The notes under the pieces: model-generated
The model's database searches: none
What the model was told of the DNA's origin: nothing
The model's input: only the letters and a program-made list of their open reading frames with translations
Shown: piece after piece, positions 18,175-31,286 of the stretch
How the letters are laid out: each line of letters begins with the position of its first letter
Numbering within the stretch: position 1 is the stretch's first letter
Assembly: GCF_000497755.1 (NCBI RefSeq)
Contig: NZ_AYOD01000011.1
Coordinates: forward strand, 167,106 to 231,105
Origin: Aliihoeflea sp. 2WW
Lineage (GTDB): Bacteria; Pseudomonadota; Alphaproteobacteria; Rhizobiales; Rhizobiaceae
DNA: 64,000 nt
Direction: 5' to 3'
Program-made: the position numbers and the translations under genes

Positions 18175-19173
18175 CTACTTCCGGGCCCAGAGGACCTTGA
18201 ACCCGGATTCGCGCGCGCTCAGGCCCGTCGCGGCGAACATATCCGACAGCGTCGCCTCGTAAGGCAGGTGCACATTGGCGACGAGATGAAGCCGACCGCC
18301 CGGTTTCAAGAGCCGCCACGCGCCTGCGATCATTGCCCGTCCGACGTCCGGGTCGCCGCTGCGCCCGGTATGAAAGGGCGGATTCATGACCACCGCGTCG
18401 TAGCGTTCGCGCGGGTCTTCGGCCGCGACGTCGAGCCAGCGCGTCGTGCTTGCCATGGCGCCCGCCAACCGCTTCATGTTTGCTTCCGCCGCCTGTGCCG
18501 CGGCGTGGCTCGCCTCGTAGAGATCGATCCGCTTCACCTTCGGGCAGCGCGCGGCGATCTCCACCGACAGGTACCCCCACCCGGCGCCGAGATCGGCGAC
18601 CGCGCCGTAAAGGTCCTTCGGCAGGTGCTCCACCAGAAGCGCCGAGCCCGGATCGATCCGGTCCGCCGAGAACATGCCGGGCATCGTCTCGTACCGATCG
18701 TCGACGACGATGGTTTCCAGCTTTTCGGCCGGCGCGCCATCGGCGCGGAACCAGAAGACGTTGCCATGGTGCTTGGCCGCCTGGCCTTCGATCTCGAAGC
18801 GATCCTTCAGCCGTTTGCGCAGGCTGTCGGCACCGTCGGTCTTGAGGCCGGCGACGACCACGAGGCCGCCCGGGATCACGCGCGCACTGGACTCCAGCAC
18901 GTGATGCTCGTTCATCTGCCGGTGCCGGCCGCACAGGACCAGCGCCAGCGCATAGCCGTCGCCGTCGCCGTCCAGAGCTGGCGTCACGCGACAGCCCGCA
19001 CGCTCGATCTTCAGGAACTCGGGGCGGAAATCCTGCACGGCATCGACGCTCGCCGTGTTGAGCCCGCGCACCAGCGCTTCCGTGGCGTTCAGCGCCAGCA
19101 GGCGCCCGCTCTCGGGCAGGTCGAGCACCCCCGTCTCGAATGGATGCAGCAGCGTCTTTGTCGCGTCGTTCAC
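18175..19173 (-). CDS. RsmC-like class I methyltransferase
   Basis: This SAM-dependent methyltransferase of 332 residues resembles RsmC, which methylates the exocyclic amine of G1207 in 16S rRNA. The C-terminal half carries motif I (AVADLGAGWGYLSVEIA) and the catalytic NPPFHTG, typical of N2-guanine and N6-adenine methylases. The N-terminal half is a diverged duplicate without these motifs, as in RsmC. I choose a GTG start at 19173 with GAGG upstream; the frame stays open to 19218, but that part overlaps the pnp terminator. It converges on the EAL gene with their stops adjacent. Confidence 0.82.
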   Translation of the reverse strand: MNDATKTLLHPFETGVLDLPESGRLLALNATEALVRGLNTASVDAVQDFRPEFLKIERAGCRVTPALDGDGDGYALALVLCGRHRQMNEHHVLESSARVIPGGLVVVAGLKTDGADSLRKRLKDRFEIEGQAAKHHGNVFWFRADGAPAEKLETIVVDDRYETMPGMFSADRIDPGSALLVEHLPKDLYGAVADLGAGWGYLSVEIAARCPKVKRIDLYEASHAAAQAAEANMKRLAGAMASTTRWLDVAAEDPRERYDAVVMNPPFHTGRSGDPDVGRAMIAGAWRLLKPGGRLHLVANVHLPYEATLSDMFAATGLSARESGFKVLWARK

Positions 19174-19183
19174 GGCAACCTCA

Positions 19184-19213
19184 CAAAAAAACGGGCGCGA
19201 AGATCGCGCCCGT
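19184..19213 (-). terminator. Terminator after pnp
   Basis: On the minus strand ACGGGCGCGA pairs with TCGCGCCCGT-type sequence (stem ACGGGCGCG / CGCGCCCGT) and is followed by a run of seven Ts. It begins about 24 bases after the pnp stop codon. Confidence 0.88.
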
Positions 19214-19236
19214 TCCATTTCGGATATCGGCGAGGA

Positions 19237-21387
19237 TCAGGCGTCGGCCTCTTCGGCGTCAGCCGACTTCTTCTCGCGGACGAGTTCCTTGCCGGTCTCC
19301 TGGTCGACGACCTTCATCGACAGACGGACCTTGCCGCGCTCGTCGAAGCCGAGCAGCTTGACCCAGACCTTCTGGCCTTCCTTGACGACGTCGCCGGTCT
19401 TGGCGACACGGTCGGCGGCGAGCTGGCTGATGTGGACCAGTCCGTCCTTCGGGCCGAAGAAGTTCACGAAGGCACCGAAATCGGCGACCTTGACGACCGT
19501 GCCCTCGTAGATCTCACCGACTTCCGGCTCGGCCACGATGGTGTGAATCCACTTGCGTGCCGCCTCGATCTCCTTCGCGTTCGACGAAGCGATCTTGACC
19601 GTACCGTCGTCCTCGATGTTGATCTTGGCGCCGGTCTTTTCCACGATCTCGCGGATGACCTTGCCGCCCGAGCCGATCACGTCGCGGATCTTGTCGGTCG
19701 GGATGTTCATCACTTCGATACGCGGTGCGAATTCGCCGAGCTCGGAGCGACCCTCGGTGATGGCGTTGGCCATCTCGCCCAGGATATGAACGCGACCGTC
19801 CTTGGCCTGACCGAGCGCGATCTTCATGATCTCCTCGGTGATGCCCTCGATCTTGATGTCCATCTGCAGCGAGGTGATGCCGGCTTCGGTACCTGCCACC
19901 TTGAAGTCCATGTCGCCGAGGTGATCCTCGTCGCCGAGGATGTCGGAGAGAACCGCGAAGCGCTCGTCTTCCTTGATCAGGCCCATCGCGATGCCCGCGA
20001 CCGGCTTGGCCAGCGGAACGCCCGCATCCATCAGCGCGAGCGACGTGCCGCAAACCGTCGCCATCGAGGACGAGCCGTTGGACTCGGTGATCTCGGAGAC
20101 GATGCGCAGCGTGTAGGGGAACTGCTCGACGGCCGGAAGCATCGGACGGATCGCGCGCCAGGCCAGCTTGCCATGACCGATCTCGCGACGACCGGGCGAA
20201 CCCATGCGGCCCGTTTCGCCGACCGAGTAGGGCGGGAAGTTGTAGTGAAGGAGGAAGCGCTCCTTGTAGGTGCCGGTCAGGGCGTCGACGAACTGCTCGT
20301 CTTCGCCGGTGCCGAGCGTGGCGACGACGATCGCCTGCGTCTCGCCGCGGGTGAAGACGGCCGAGCCGTGCGTGCGCGGCAGGACGCCGACTTCGGAGAC
20401 GATCGGACGGACCGTCGAGAGGTCACGGCCATCGATGCGGCTCTTGGTGTCGAGGATGTTCCAGCGGACGATCTTCGCCTGGAGCGACTTGAACACGGTG
20501 CCGATCTGTTCGGAGGTCCACTTGGCCTCTTCGCCTTCGGCCGGCGTGAAATGCGCCTTCACCTTCGCCTTGACGGCGTCGACGGCGGCATAGCGCTTCA
20601 TCTTGTCGGTGTTCTTGTAGGCGGTGCGCAATTCGTCTTCGACGAGGCCCAGCATTTCGGCTTCGAGCGCCGAATAGTCGGCCGGCTTGAACTCGCGCGG
20701 CTCCTTGGCGGCGACTTCGGCCAGCTTGATGATCGCGTCGATCACCGGCTGGAAGCCGCGATGGCCGAACATGACCGCGCCGAGCATGGTCTCTTCGTCG
20801 AGTTCCTGCGCTTCCGACTCGACCATCAGCACGGCATCGCCCGTTCCGGCGACGACGAGGTCGAGCTTGGATTCGGGCATCTCGTCGACATGCGGGTTGA
20901 GGACGTACTCGCCGTTGATGTAGCCGACGCGCGCGCCGCCGATCGGGCCCATGAAGGGCACGCCCGAAAGCGTCAGGGCTGCCGAGGTCGCGACGATGGC
21001 CAGGATGTCCGGATCGTTCTCGAGGTCATGCTGCATGACGGTGACGACGACCTGCGTGTCGTTCTTGTAGCCGTCGGCGAAAAGCGGGCGGATCGGACGG
21101 TCGATCAGGCGGGAAACAAGCGTTTCCTTCTCGCTCGGACGGCCTTCGCGCTTGAAGAAGCCGCCGGGGATCTTGCCGGCCGCGTAGGTCTTTTCCTGAT
21201 AGTTGACGGTCAGCGGGAAGAAGTCGAAGCCGGGCTTCGGCTCCTTGGCGGAAACGACGGTCGCCAGAACGACGGTCTCGCCATAGGTTGCCAGAACGGC
21301 GCCGTCGGCCTGGCGGGCGATCTTGCCCGTCTCCAGAACCAGCGGGCGGCCTGCCCATTCGATTTCCACGCGATGGTGATTGAACAT
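19237..21387 (-). CDS. pnp: Polyribonucleotide nucleotidyltransferase (PNPase)
   Basis: PNPase degrades RNA 3' to 5' by phosphorolysis and is part of the RNA degradosome. The 716-residue product has two RNase PH-type domains (about 1-145 and 310-540), then a KH domain ([20 protein letters not shown]) and an S1 domain ([18 protein letters not shown]). The start at 21387 ([13 protein letters not shown]) matches family starts; the frame opens ten codons earlier. It follows rpsO, the standard arrangement, and ends in a clear terminator. Confidence 0.98.
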   Translation of the reverse strand: MFNHHRVEIEWAGRPLVLETGKIARQADGAVLATYGETVVLATVVSAKEPKPGFDFFPLTVNYQEKTYAAGKIPGGFFKREGRPSEKETLVSRLIDRPIRPLFADGYKNDTQVVVTVMQHDLENDPDILAIVATSAALTLSGVPFMGPIGGARVGYINGEYVLNPHVDEMPESKLDLVVAGTGDAVLMVESEAQELDEETMLGAVMFGHRGFQPVIDAIIKLAEVAAKEPREFKPADYSALEAEMLGLVEDELRTAYKNTDKMKRYAAVDAVKAKVKAHFTPAEGEEAKWTSEQIGTVFKSLQAKIVRWNILDTKSRIDGRDLSTVRPIVSEVGVLPRTHGSAVFTRGETQAIVVATLGTGEDEQFVDALTGTYKERFLLHYNFPPYSVGETGRMGSPGRREIGHGKLAWRAIRPMLPAVEQFPYTLRIVSEITESNGSSSMATVCGTSLALMDAGVPLAKPVAGIAMGLIKEDERFAVLSDILGDEDHLGDMDFKVAGTEAGITSLQMDIKIEGITEEIMKIALGQAKDGRVHILGEMANAITEGRSELGEFAPRIEVMNIPTDKIRDVIGSGGKVIREIVEKTGAKINIEDDGTVKIASSNAKEIEAARKWIHTIVAEPEVGEIYEGTVVKVADFGAFVNFFGPKDGLVHISQLAADRVAKTGDVVKEGQKVWVKLLGFDERGKVRLSMKVVDQETGKELVREKKSADAEEADA

Positions 21388-21602
21388 GTAGTGTCCTTTC
21401 ATGGCCGAACCTTGCAAAGCCTTCGCCTTGCCGATCCCGGCCTGTCTTTGGCGGGACGAGCCACGGGCAAGACAACGGGAGGCTCTTCATCGGCGCCGGC
21501 GGGCGCGAGCATCCTGCAATCCTGCCCCATGACCGATCCCATGGAGCGTCCCGGCCTTCATGGCCACTGGGACGGGTCGGGCACCGTGCCCGAATGCGAA
21601 AA

Positions 21603-21630
21603 TCGGCGGGAGCGCAAGCGATCCCGCCGA
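21603..21630 (-). terminator. Probable terminator after rpsO
   Basis: A 9-bp stem (TCGGCGGGA / TCCCGCCGA) lies just after rpsO and is followed on the minus strand by TTTTCG. The rest of the 250-bp gap to pnp shows no gene. Confidence 0.65.
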
Positions 21631-21637
21631 AGAACTG

Positions 21638-21907
21638 TTAGCGGCGCAGGCCGAGCTTTTCGATCAGCGTCTGGTAGCGGCCTTCATCCTTGCCCTTGAG
21701 ATAGTCAAGGAGCTGACGGCGCTGCGAGACGAGAGCCAGAAGACCACGGCGGGAATGGTTGTCCTTCTTGTGGTCCTTGAAGTGCTCGGTCAGGTTCTTG
21801 ATACGCTCGGAGAGCAGCGCGACCTGAACTTCCGGCGAACCGGTGTCGTTCTTGGTCGTCGCGTATTCGGTGAGCAGTTCCTGCTTGCGTTCAGCGGTGA
21901 TCGACAT
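21638..21907 (-). CDS. rpsO: 30S ribosomal protein S15
   Basis: S15 binds the central domain of 16S rRNA early in small-subunit assembly. The product is 89 residues, the family length, with [20 protein letters not shown] and [20 protein letters not shown]. The ATG at 21907 has AAGGA upstream; further upstream the frame is merely open. It is followed by pnp. Unusually, a sensor kinase gene separates it from truB. Confidence 0.98.
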   Translation of the reverse strand: MSITAERKQELLTEYATTKNDTGSPEVQVALLSERIKNLTEHFKDHKKDNHSRRGLLALVSQRRQLLDYLKGKDEGRYQTLIEKLGLRR

Positions 21908-22059
21908 CTCATGCTTCCTTTCGATTGGGAGGAATGGGGTCGCCCACGGCCGGGATGTCGTCCAGCGGGGGCCAGTGGTCGCGGCAGCAAAGGCTGCGGC
22001 GATGGCGCGCATATAGTCCATATGCGCCGACATTGCCAGCTAATTCAGCGAAGCGGGCC

Positions 22060-23772
22060 TTAGCCGCCGAACCGACGCTCGGCCTTCATCGCGTCGGGGT
22101 CGGGAAGAAGCTTTTCGACCGGCATGGTGAAGCGGCAATGCAGCCCGTCCGGCGTGATCTCGCGGTCGATCACCGCATCGAGGGTGCCACCCAGCATCCG
22201 CTCGATGACTTCGGTGCCGAAGCCGCGTCCCTCCTCACGCGGCTCCAGCCGCGCCACGGTTTCGCGCCAGTCGATAACCAGATTTTTGCTGCCGATCGTC
22301 CATTCGACGGCGAGGCGGCCGCTATTCGTCGAGAAGGCACCGTATTTCGACGCATTGGTCGCCAGTTCGTGGACCGCGAGCCCGATCGTCTGCGCCGCCT
22401 GGTTGGACAGGCGAAAATGCGGCCCTGTCATCGTCAGTCGCGAGGCTTCGCCCGGGCGGAACGGCTCGATCTGCGCCTCGAGCAGTTCACGCAGTTCGAC
22501 GCCCGCGACGCCGCCGGCAATCAGGAGATCGGTCGAGCGCGCCAGCCCCTGCACGCGCTTCTGGAACGAATCCTGGAAGGCGTCGAAATCGGGCGCATGG
22601 CGGGCCGTCTGCTTGGCGATGGACGAGACGACGGTCAACTGGTTCTTCGACCGGTGCGCGACCTCGCGCATCAGGAACCGGATTTCGCCTTCCGCCTCCT
22701 GCCGGTCGTGCGACGCTTCGGCGAGCGCGGACGAGACGGTCGCGATTTCCGACACCTTGTACGGCTTGGCGGTCACCGCTTCGCCCGAGCCGAGCCGGCG
22801 CGCGTCGGCGGCCAGTTCGCGCACCGGGCGCGTCACCTGACGCGCGAGCACCCAGGCGAAAAGCGCACTGAGCGCCGCGAGGAGAAGCCCGCCGAAGGCG
22901 AATGTCTGCAACGCGCGCGTCAAAGGCGCAGCCACGACTTCGGTCGGAGACCAGACGACGACCTTCCAGCCGCTCAGGCGCGAATTCACCGTGAAGGTCT
23001 CGTAGTTCGCACCGTCGACGGCCAGGGTCTGGCGCGAGGGGGCGCTGTCGGAGCGGCCCTCCTCCCAGAGCAGGAACGGCTTGCCGATGTCGGACGACAT
23101 GAAGGTCGTCGCAACGACGATGCCGTTGCCGTCGACGACCGAGGCGTTCCAGCCGCCGCGCAGGTTCTGTCCCGCGATGAGGCTCGTCAGGTCCTCGGCA
23201 TTCTGGGTCAGGACCAGAACGTGCCGCTTTTCGTCTTCATCCCAGGGCACCATGACGTTGAAGACCCATTTCTGGGCGACCTCACCGTAAAATGCGTTCG
23301 AGATAACCGTATTGCCCGTATCGAGCGCACGCTGTGCTGGTATCGGGTCGGATGTCTGGCCGAGATCGGCGCCGAAGTCGACGCGCGTATTGATGAGCTG
23401 GTCGAGATTTTCGTCGAGCAGGATGAAGTAGGATCGGGTGTCGCGAAGCGCACTTCTGGCCCGGTCGTAGAGTTCAACGAGATCGTCGGTGTCGAGCGAG
23501 CGCGACGTCGACAGCACCCGCAGCGTCGTCGTCATGCCGGCGAGTTCACGGTCGATCGTCTCGACGATCGACCCGGCCGTGGCTTCGGCCAGCGTCGTCA
23601 GTACGTCCTGCTGGGCCCGGTTGTTTCGCTCGAGCAGGACAGCGGTGAACAGAAGTGTCGGGATGAGCGCGACCGCGACGAGTGCGCCGAGATACGCGCC
23701 GATCGGCAGCGGCCACGAGAAGAGGCGGGTGCGCACGTTTTCGGCAGGCTTGTCGGTCGCTCCGTCGCTCAA
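22060..23772 (-). CDS. HWE-family sensor histidine kinase
   Basis: This is a 570-residue membrane sensor kinase. A first membrane helix (about 25-47) and a second (about 290-312) bracket a periplasmic sensor domain of roughly 240 residues that looks Cache-like. A HAMP segment follows (ARQVTRPVRELAADARRLG), then the kinase core. The phospho-acceptor is in REVAHRSKNQLTVV, the ATP-binding N box is HELATNASKYGAF, and WRE in LVIDWRETV is the tryptophan-x-glutamate of the HWE group. No response regulator is adjacent, so its partner is unknown. It sits between truB and rpsO. Confidence 0.88.
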   Translation of the reverse strand: MSDGATDKPAENVRTRLFSWPLPIGAYLGALVAVALIPTLLFTAVLLERNNRAQQDVLTTLAEATAGSIVETIDRELAGMTTTLRVLSTSRSLDTDDLVELYDRARSALRDTRSYFILLDENLDQLINTRVDFGADLGQTSDPIPAQRALDTGNTVISNAFYGEVAQKWVFNVMVPWDEDEKRHVLVLTQNAEDLTSLIAGQNLRGGWNASVVDGNGIVVATTFMSSDIGKPFLLWEEGRSDSAPSRQTLAVDGANYETFTVNSRLSGWKVVVWSPTEVVAAPLTRALQTFAFGGLLLAALSALFAWVLARQVTRPVRELAADARRLGSGEAVTAKPYKVSEIATVSSALAEASHDRQEAEGEIRFLMREVAHRSKNQLTVVSSIAKQTARHAPDFDAFQDSFQKRVQGLARSTDLLIAGGVAGVELRELLEAQIEPFRPGEASRLTMTGPHFRLSNQAAQTIGLAVHELATNASKYGAFSTNSGRLAVEWTIGSKNLVIDWRETVARLEPREEGRGFGTEVIERMLGGTLDAVIDREITPDGLHCRFTMPVEKLLPDPDAMKAERRFGG

Positions 23773-23857
23773 ATCATTCCCCCGGCTCGCGAGCGATTCG
23801 AGCTCGTCTCGTCTGCAGGTTAGCGCATGTGTCGACCTGGAGGCGCTAACAATTGAT

Positions 23858-23886
23858 GAACGTTTTCCCCTTCCGGGGAATCGTTC
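23858..23886 (-). terminator. Hairpin downstream of truB
   Basis: GAACG / CGTTC and TTCCCC / GGGGAA stems with a TTCC loop form a stable hairpin 48 bases after truB. There is no T tract, so its role as terminator is uncertain. Confidence 0.35.
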
Positions 23887-23933
23887 ACCGATTGCTAAAA
23901 TTCAATTGGGGCGAAAAACCGGGCGCGTCGCGT

Positions 23934-24902
23934 TCAGCCGACGAAAACGCGCTTCGGCTTGAACATGCCAGCCTCGATCATGCCGATCGCGACGAGCTTG
24001 CCGCGCGCGGTGGCGCAGGCTTCGTCGGCTTCGAGCGGCGCGTCGCGGCCGCGGATGATAACCGGATTGCCGAGCCGTATGCGCGCGGCGGCATCATCCG
24101 TCAGCGCCACCTGCGGCAGGCAATCGAGCGCGGCGCCGGTGTCGACGAGCAGGTCGTCGAGCGCCTTCAGTTGCGCGCCTTCCGGCCGTCGGGGCGCCTC
24201 GCCCTCGGCCAGTTCCGGAGCATTCGATGCCACGGCCGCTTCCAGTTCGGCGAGCGTGACCAGATCGTCGGCGGTGAACGGGTCGACCTCGGTGCGCCGC
24301 AGCGTCGAGATGTGACCGTAGCAGCCCATGTCGCGGCCCATGTCGCGGGCGAGCGAGCGCACATAGGTGCCCTTGCCGCACTCGATCTCGAACACCGCGC
24401 TGTCGTCGTTGCGTTCGATCAGGTCGAACCGGCCGATCTCGACCTCGCGGGCCGGAATGTCGACAGTTTCGCCTTCACGGGCGAGATCATAGGCGCGCTC
24501 ACCGGCGATCTTGATGGCCGAGAATTGCGGCGGCGTCTGCATGATGACACCGGTATAGTTCGGCATGACCGCGCGGATCTCGGCCTCGGTCGGCCGCACA
24601 TCGGAGCGCTTCGTGACATCGCCTTCGAGGTCGTCGGTCGCCCGCTCCTCGCCCCAGGTCACCGTGAAGCGGTAGACCTTGGCGCCGTCCTGCACATAGG
24701 GCACCGTCTTGGTCGCCTCGCCGAGCGCGATCGGCAGCATGCCGGAAGCGAGCGGGTCGAGCGTGCCGGCATGGCCGGCCTTTTCGGCGTTGAACAGCCA
24801 CTTCACCTTCGAGACCGCATCGGTGGAGCCCATGCCCACCGGCTTGTCGAGAATCAGCCAGCCGGAAACCGGACGCCCCTTCTTCTTGCCGCGCCGCGCC
24901 AT
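23934..24902 (-). CDS. truB: tRNA pseudouridine-55 synthase
   Basis: TruB converts U55 to pseudouridine in the T loop of tRNAs. The 322-residue product starts [20 protein letters not shown] and has the catalytic aspartate motif [19 protein letters not shown], followed by [19 protein letters not shown]-terminal PUA-like tail is present. The start at 24902 lies 1 bp from the rbfA stop codon, so the two are cotranscribed in the nusA-infB-rbfA-truB chain. Confidence 0.97.
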   Translation of the reverse strand: MARRGKKKGRPVSGWLILDKPVGMGSTDAVSKVKWLFNAEKAGHAGTLDPLASGMLPIALGEATKTVPYVQDGAKVYRFTVTWGEERATDDLEGDVTKRSDVRPTEAEIRAVMPNYTGVIMQTPPQFSAIKIAGERAYDLAREGETVDIPAREVEIGRFDLIERNDDSAVFEIECGKGTYVRSLARDMGRDMGCYGHISTLRRTEVDPFTADDLVTLAELEAAVASNAPELAEGEAPRRPEGAQLKALDDLLVDTGAALDCLPQVALTDDAAARIRLGNPVIIRGRDAPLEADEACATARGKLVAIGMIEAGMFKPKRVFVG

Positions 24903-24903
24903 A

Positions 24904-25311
24904 CTAGCTCTTGTCCTCGTCTTCGTCGTCAAGGTCGCGCACCACTTCCGGCGAGCGGAGGAGCGCATCGATCTTGGCGAAATTGTCGTAGCTGGTGTCG
25001 AGCCGGAACCGGAATTCGGGCATGTATTTCATCTGGCGCAACGCGCCCGAGACGCGGCCGCGAATGAACTTCGCGTTCTTCGCCAGCGCCTTGATCACGG
25101 CCTGGTCGTCCTTGGCGCCGAGCGGCGAGACGAAGGCCGTCGCGATCTTCAGGTCCGGCGACATCCGCACTTCGGAGATCGAGATGACAGTGCCCTCGAT
25201 CACGTCGTCGCGCACCTCGCCGCGCTGAATGACGTCGGCGAGCGCATGGCGCACCTGCTCGCCAATGCGAAGCTGGCGCTGGGACGGGCCGTCCGAAGCG
25301 AAGCGGGACAT
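24904..25311 (-). CDS. rbfA: Ribosome-binding factor A
   Basis: RbfA is a 30S assembly factor needed for 16S rRNA 5'-end maturation. The product is 135 residues from [20 protein letters not shown]. It has the KH-type fold pattern [19 protein letters not shown] and [20 protein letters not shown], and an acidic tail. AGGTAA precedes the ATG. It lies between infB and truB. Confidence 0.96.
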   Translation of the reverse strand: MSRFASDGPSQRQLRIGEQVRHALADVIQRGEVRDDVIEGTVISISEVRMSPDLKIATAFVSPLGAKDDQAVIKALAKNAKFIRGRVSGALRQMKYMPEFRFRLDTSYDNFAKIDALLRSPEVVRDLDDEDEDKS

Positions 25312-25415
25312 GGGATTACCTCGATCTCGCGCGAACGGGGTCAAACCGTCGCGACTTCGTTCAAACGGATGCAACGGCGGGGGCCCCGCCGCTGCCTCGT
25401 TTCATGTTCCGCGCA

Positions 25416-28069
<2,654 letters not shown>

Positions 28070-28073
<4 letters not shown>

Positions 28074-28744
28074 TCCGTATCCTCTGCGGCCTCTCGGTGG
28101 TCGATGACCGCCGCATTCGCATTCCGCTCGTCCGGGGTTCCGCCCCGATATCGGTCAAGCGCACCCACGCGCTTTGCCGCCGCTTTGCCGGCATCCAAGC
28201 CGAGCACGGCAGCATGTATCACATTTGCCCCCCCCAATGCCAAACCCAATTCGGCCTGCGAAAAGAGTTTGTAGGCGGGGATATCCGGCCCTTCCAGATG
28301 CACAACGGAGCGCCGTGCCTGGGTAATCTTGCGCACGCCGTCCTCCGACGCTTCGATGGCGTGAAGGACGAGTTTTGCCTTGCCGCTGCGCACTGCGGCC
28401 TCGACTTTCGCGGCGCCGAGCACCAGTTGCCCGGCCTTGCGCGCCAATCCGATCGACCCGAGCGCCTGCCGGGCCAGAAGCCGGTCGACGAGATCGCCGA
28501 GATCGGACGATACGGTGACCTTTTCCTTCAGGGCGCGGGCGAAGAGGTTCTTCGCCACCGCCTTGTCCAGGATGGTCCGCTCCGCCGTCACCCAGCAGCC
28601 GCGACCGGGCAGATTGCGCTTGAGATCGGGAACGACGCCCATATCGGGACCGGCCACGAAGCGGATCAAGCCGTCAGGCGATCCGCCCTGCCTCGTCACT
28701 ATACATGTGCGTTCGCTGGCCGCGTTCAAGTGCGCTCCATCCAT
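28070..28744 (-). CDS. YlxR/L7Ae two-domain RNA-binding protein
   Basis: The 224-residue product joins an N-terminal YlxR (DUF448) domain, with [20 protein letters not shown] and [11 protein letters not shown], to a C-terminal L7Ae-like domain (about residues 90-190, [18 protein letters not shown]). In Firmicutes these are two separate small genes of the nusA operon; the fused form is usual in alphaproteobacteria. A role in RNA binding linked to transcription or translation is likely, but no precise function is established. It overlaps infB by 4 bp and follows nusA by 11 bp. Confidence 0.93.
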
Positions 28745-28755
28745 CCGGCACCCGA

Positions 28756-30369
28756 TCAGGCGCCCTGCGTTTCGTCCTGGGCCTCGCCCTCGGTAGCGGC
28801 TTCCTCTTCGGAGGCCAGATCGTCCTCGGTGATCCAGCCGGCCTTGAGGCGGGCGGCGACGACCATCTGCTCGGCATCGGCGCGGGTGACGCCAAAGGGC
28901 GACAGGACGCCCTCGAACATCTTCGTCTCGCCGTCCTTGCGCTCCTTCCAGCCGACGAGATCGTCGACGGCGTAGCCGGCGAAGTCCTCGATCGACTTGA
29001 CGTCGTCCTCGCCGACCGCGACCAGCATTGCGGTCGTCATGCCGGGAATTTCGCGCAATTCGTCGAGGACGCCGAGCGTGCGGCGCTTCTCGTCATATTC
29101 GGATTCGATGCGCTCGAGATGCTCGCGGGCCCGCTCCTGAATCTCGGACGCCGTGTCCTCGTCGAAACCGTCGATCGACGCGATCTCGTCCGAGTCGACA
29201 TAGGCGACTTCCTCGACGCTCGTGAAGCCTTCCGACGCCAGAACCTGGCCGACCATCTCGTCCACGTTGAGCGCGTCCATGAACAGGTTCGAGCGCTCGA
29301 CGAATTCCTTCTGGCGGCGCTGCGATTCCTCTTCCTCGGTCAGGATGTCGATGTCCCAGCCGGTGAGCTGCGAGGCAAGGCGCACATTCTGGCCGCGGCG
29401 GCCGATGGCCAGCGAGAGCTGATCATCCGGCACCACGACTTCGATGCGCTCGGCATCCTCGTCCAGAACGACCTTGGCGACTTCCGCCGGCTGCAGCGCG
29501 TTGACGATGAACGCGGCGGCGTCCTGGCTCCACGGAATGATGTCGATCTTCTCGCCCTGGAGCTCGCCGACGACGGCCTGAACGCGCGAACCGCGCATAC
29601 CGACGCAGGCGCCGACCGGATCGATCGACGAGTCGCGCGAGATGACCGCGATCTTGGCGCGCGAACCGGGGTCGCGGGCGACCGACTTGATCTCGATGAT
29701 GCCGTCGTAGATTTCCGGCACTTCCATCTGGAAGAGCTTGGCCATGAACTGCGGATGGGTGCGCGACAGGAATATCTGCGGGCCGCGCTGCTCGCGGCGC
29801 ACGTCGTAGACATAGGCGCGGACGCGGTCGCCATACTTGTAGTTTTCGCGCGGGATCAGTTCGTCGCGGCGGATGATCGCCTCGCCACGGCCGAGGTCGA
29901 CGATGACGTTGCCGTATTCGACGCGCTTGACCGAGCCGTTGACGATCTCGCCGACGCGGTCGCGATATTCGTCATACTGGCGGTCGCGCTCGGCTTCGCG
30001 GACCTTCTGGACGATGACCTGCTTGGCCGACTGGGCGGCGATACGGCCAAAGTCCATCGGCGGAAGCAGGTCCGCGATGAAATCGCCGACCTGTGCGTCC
30101 GGATTGCGGTGGCGGGCATCCTCGATCGAAATCTCGCGGGCATATTCCTCGACGGTCTCGACCACTTCGAGCAGGCGCTGCAGCTTCATCTCGCCGGTCG
30201 TCGGGTTGATGTCGGCGCGGATGTTGGTTTCCTGGCCGTAGCGCGAGCGCGCCGCCTTCTGGATGGCGTCGGCCATTGCGGCGATGACGATCTGCTTGTC
30301 GATCGACTTTTCGCGGGCGACGGCGTCGGCGATCTGCAGAAGCTCGAGCCTGTTTGCACTCACTGCCAT
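28756..30369 (-). CDS. nusA: Transcription termination/antitermination protein NusA
   Basis: NusA binds RNA polymerase and modulates pausing, termination and antitermination. At 537 residues it has the N-terminal polymerase-binding domain, an S1 domain ([20 protein letters not shown]), two KH domains ([20 protein letters not shown] and [17 protein letters not shown]) and C-terminal acidic repeats. An AAGGAGA site precedes the ATG. It is second in the rimP-nusA-ylxR-infB operon, whose leader carries a terminator that NusA itself might influence. Confidence 0.98.
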   Translation of the reverse strand: MAVSANRLELLQIADAVAREKSIDKQIVIAAMADAIQKAARSRYGQETNIRADINPTTGEMKLQRLLEVVETVEEYAREISIEDARHRNPDAQVGDFIADLLPPMDFGRIAAQSAKQVIVQKVREAERDRQYDEYRDRVGEIVNGSVKRVEYGNVIVDLGRGEAIIRRDELIPRENYKYGDRVRAYVYDVRREQRGPQIFLSRTHPQFMAKLFQMEVPEIYDGIIEIKSVARDPGSRAKIAVISRDSSIDPVGACVGMRGSRVQAVVGELQGEKIDIIPWSQDAAAFIVNALQPAEVAKVVLDEDAERIEVVVPDDQLSLAIGRRGQNVRLASQLTGWDIDILTEEEESQRRQKEFVERSNLFMDALNVDEMVGQVLASEGFTSVEEVAYVDSDEIASIDGFDEDTASEIQERAREHLERIESEYDEKRRTLGVLDELREIPGMTTAMLVAVGEDDVKSIEDFAGYAVDDLVGWKERKDGETKMFEGVLSPFGVTRADAEQMVVAARLKAGWITEDDLASEEEAATEGEAQDETQGA

Positions 30370-30422
30370 GGTAAGTCTCCTTGGGCACTTTGCCTGCGCA
30401 GCGCGTCAGGCGTCCGTCTCAA

Positions 30423-31055
30423 TCAGTTGTCGTTGTCGGCGTCGGGTCCGTCGCCTTCGATTTCCACGTCGTCGTCGAGCTTGCGCGCCTTCTTGGCGGC
30501 CTTGTCGCGCTTCAGCGTCTCGCGGATCAGATCGTCGGTCAGGATCAGCTTGGCGTCACCGAGCGCGTCGTAAGGGATGCGCGCGACCGGTTCCTCGCCA
30601 TAGCTGAGCTGATCGCTCTCGAGCGTGATACCGTTTTCGTCCGCCTCGACGATCTTGCCCTTGAAGCGCTTGCGCCCGGCGACCATCAGGCTGGTCTCGA
30701 TCTTCGCCAGATGCCCCTTGGCCAGGACGAAGTCGGACTTGCGCACCATCGGCCGGTCGATGCCCGGCGAGGACACTTCCAGATGATAGGCCTTTTCGAT
30801 CGGGTCTTCCACGTCGAGAACCGGCGAGACGGCGCGGCTGACCTCCTCGCAATCCTCGACCGTCATCGTGCCGTCGAAGCGCTCGGCCATGATCTGCAGC
30901 GTCAGGCCGTTCTGGCCCGACAGGCGCACCCGCACGAGCTGGTAGCCCATCGAACGCATTACCGGTTCGATGATCTGCGCAATGCGCGCATCGATGCCCG
31001 TCTCGCGGATGATGCGGTCGTCGCCCGAAGGTTTGGAAGTGCCGGTTTCGCTCAA
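30423..31055 (-). CDS. rimP: Ribosome maturation factor RimP
   Basis: RimP assists 30S subunit maturation. The 210-residue product shows [20 protein letters not shown], the central [18 protein letters not shown] and [12 protein letters not shown], which define the family, and an acidic tail. I assign a TTG start at 31055 ([12 protein letters not shown]), with AGGG about ten bases upstream. The frame remains open to 31385, but that stretch contains the leader terminator and lies beyond the predicted promoter. It is the first gene of the nusA operon. Confidence 0.93.
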   Translation of the reverse strand: MSETGTSKPSGDDRIIRETGIDARIAQIIEPVMRSMGYQLVRVRLSGQNGLTLQIMAERFDGTMTVEDCEEVSRAVSPVLDVEDPIEKAYHLEVSSPGIDRPMVRKSDFVLAKGHLAKIETSLMVAGRKRFKGKIVEADENGITLESDQLSYGEEPVARIPYDALGDAKLILTDDLIRETLKRDKAAKKARKLDDDVEIEGDGPDADNDN

Positions 31056-31084
31056 TTGGTGACCCTGATCGTGCGGCCGGTAAC

Positions 31085-31116
31085 AAAAAAGAGCGGGACC
31101 GGGTGGACCCACTCTT
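31085..31116 (-). terminator. Intrinsic terminator in the rimP-nusA leader
   Basis: On the minus strand a 9-bp stem (AAGAGTGGG / CCCGCTCTT, one U-G pair) with a 10-base loop is followed by six Ts. It lies 30 bases upstream of the rimP start and about 20-30 bases downstream of the predicted transcription start, so it must be passed for the operon to be expressed. Confidence 0.75.
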
Positions 31117-31143
31117 TGCCATACCGACCAAGAATTTGACGCT

Positions 31144-31172
31144 CCTATACGCCAACCGGCCCGTCCGATCAA
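31144..31172 (-). promoter_or_regulatory. Predicted promoter of the rimP-nusA-infB operon
   Basis: On the minus strand TTGATC (31172-31167) and TATAGG (31149-31144) are separated by 17 bases. Initiation near 31138 would give a short leader that runs into the terminator at 31116-31085. Confidence 0.55.
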
Positions 31173-31286
31173 GAGCGGCGTTGACCCCTGCATTCCTGCA
31201 TGGCTGCCCTGACGAAGCGGTATTGGCGAAATCGCGGCAGCGCACCTATCTTTGCTGCATCGCACAATTCTGAAAGGATCGCAGCC

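Noticed and set aside
18268..21699. Very long plus-strand open frame (over 1,100 codons) across rsmC and pnp
   Set aside because: It is antisense to pnp and the methyltransferase, whose motifs are unmistakable. High-GC coding DNA leaves opposite frames open; this one has no family features.
23773..23900. General-stress (EcfG) promoter before the HWE kinase
   Set aside because: GGAAC-like and CGTT-like words occur, but the spacing (about 20) and first base do not fit the consensus.
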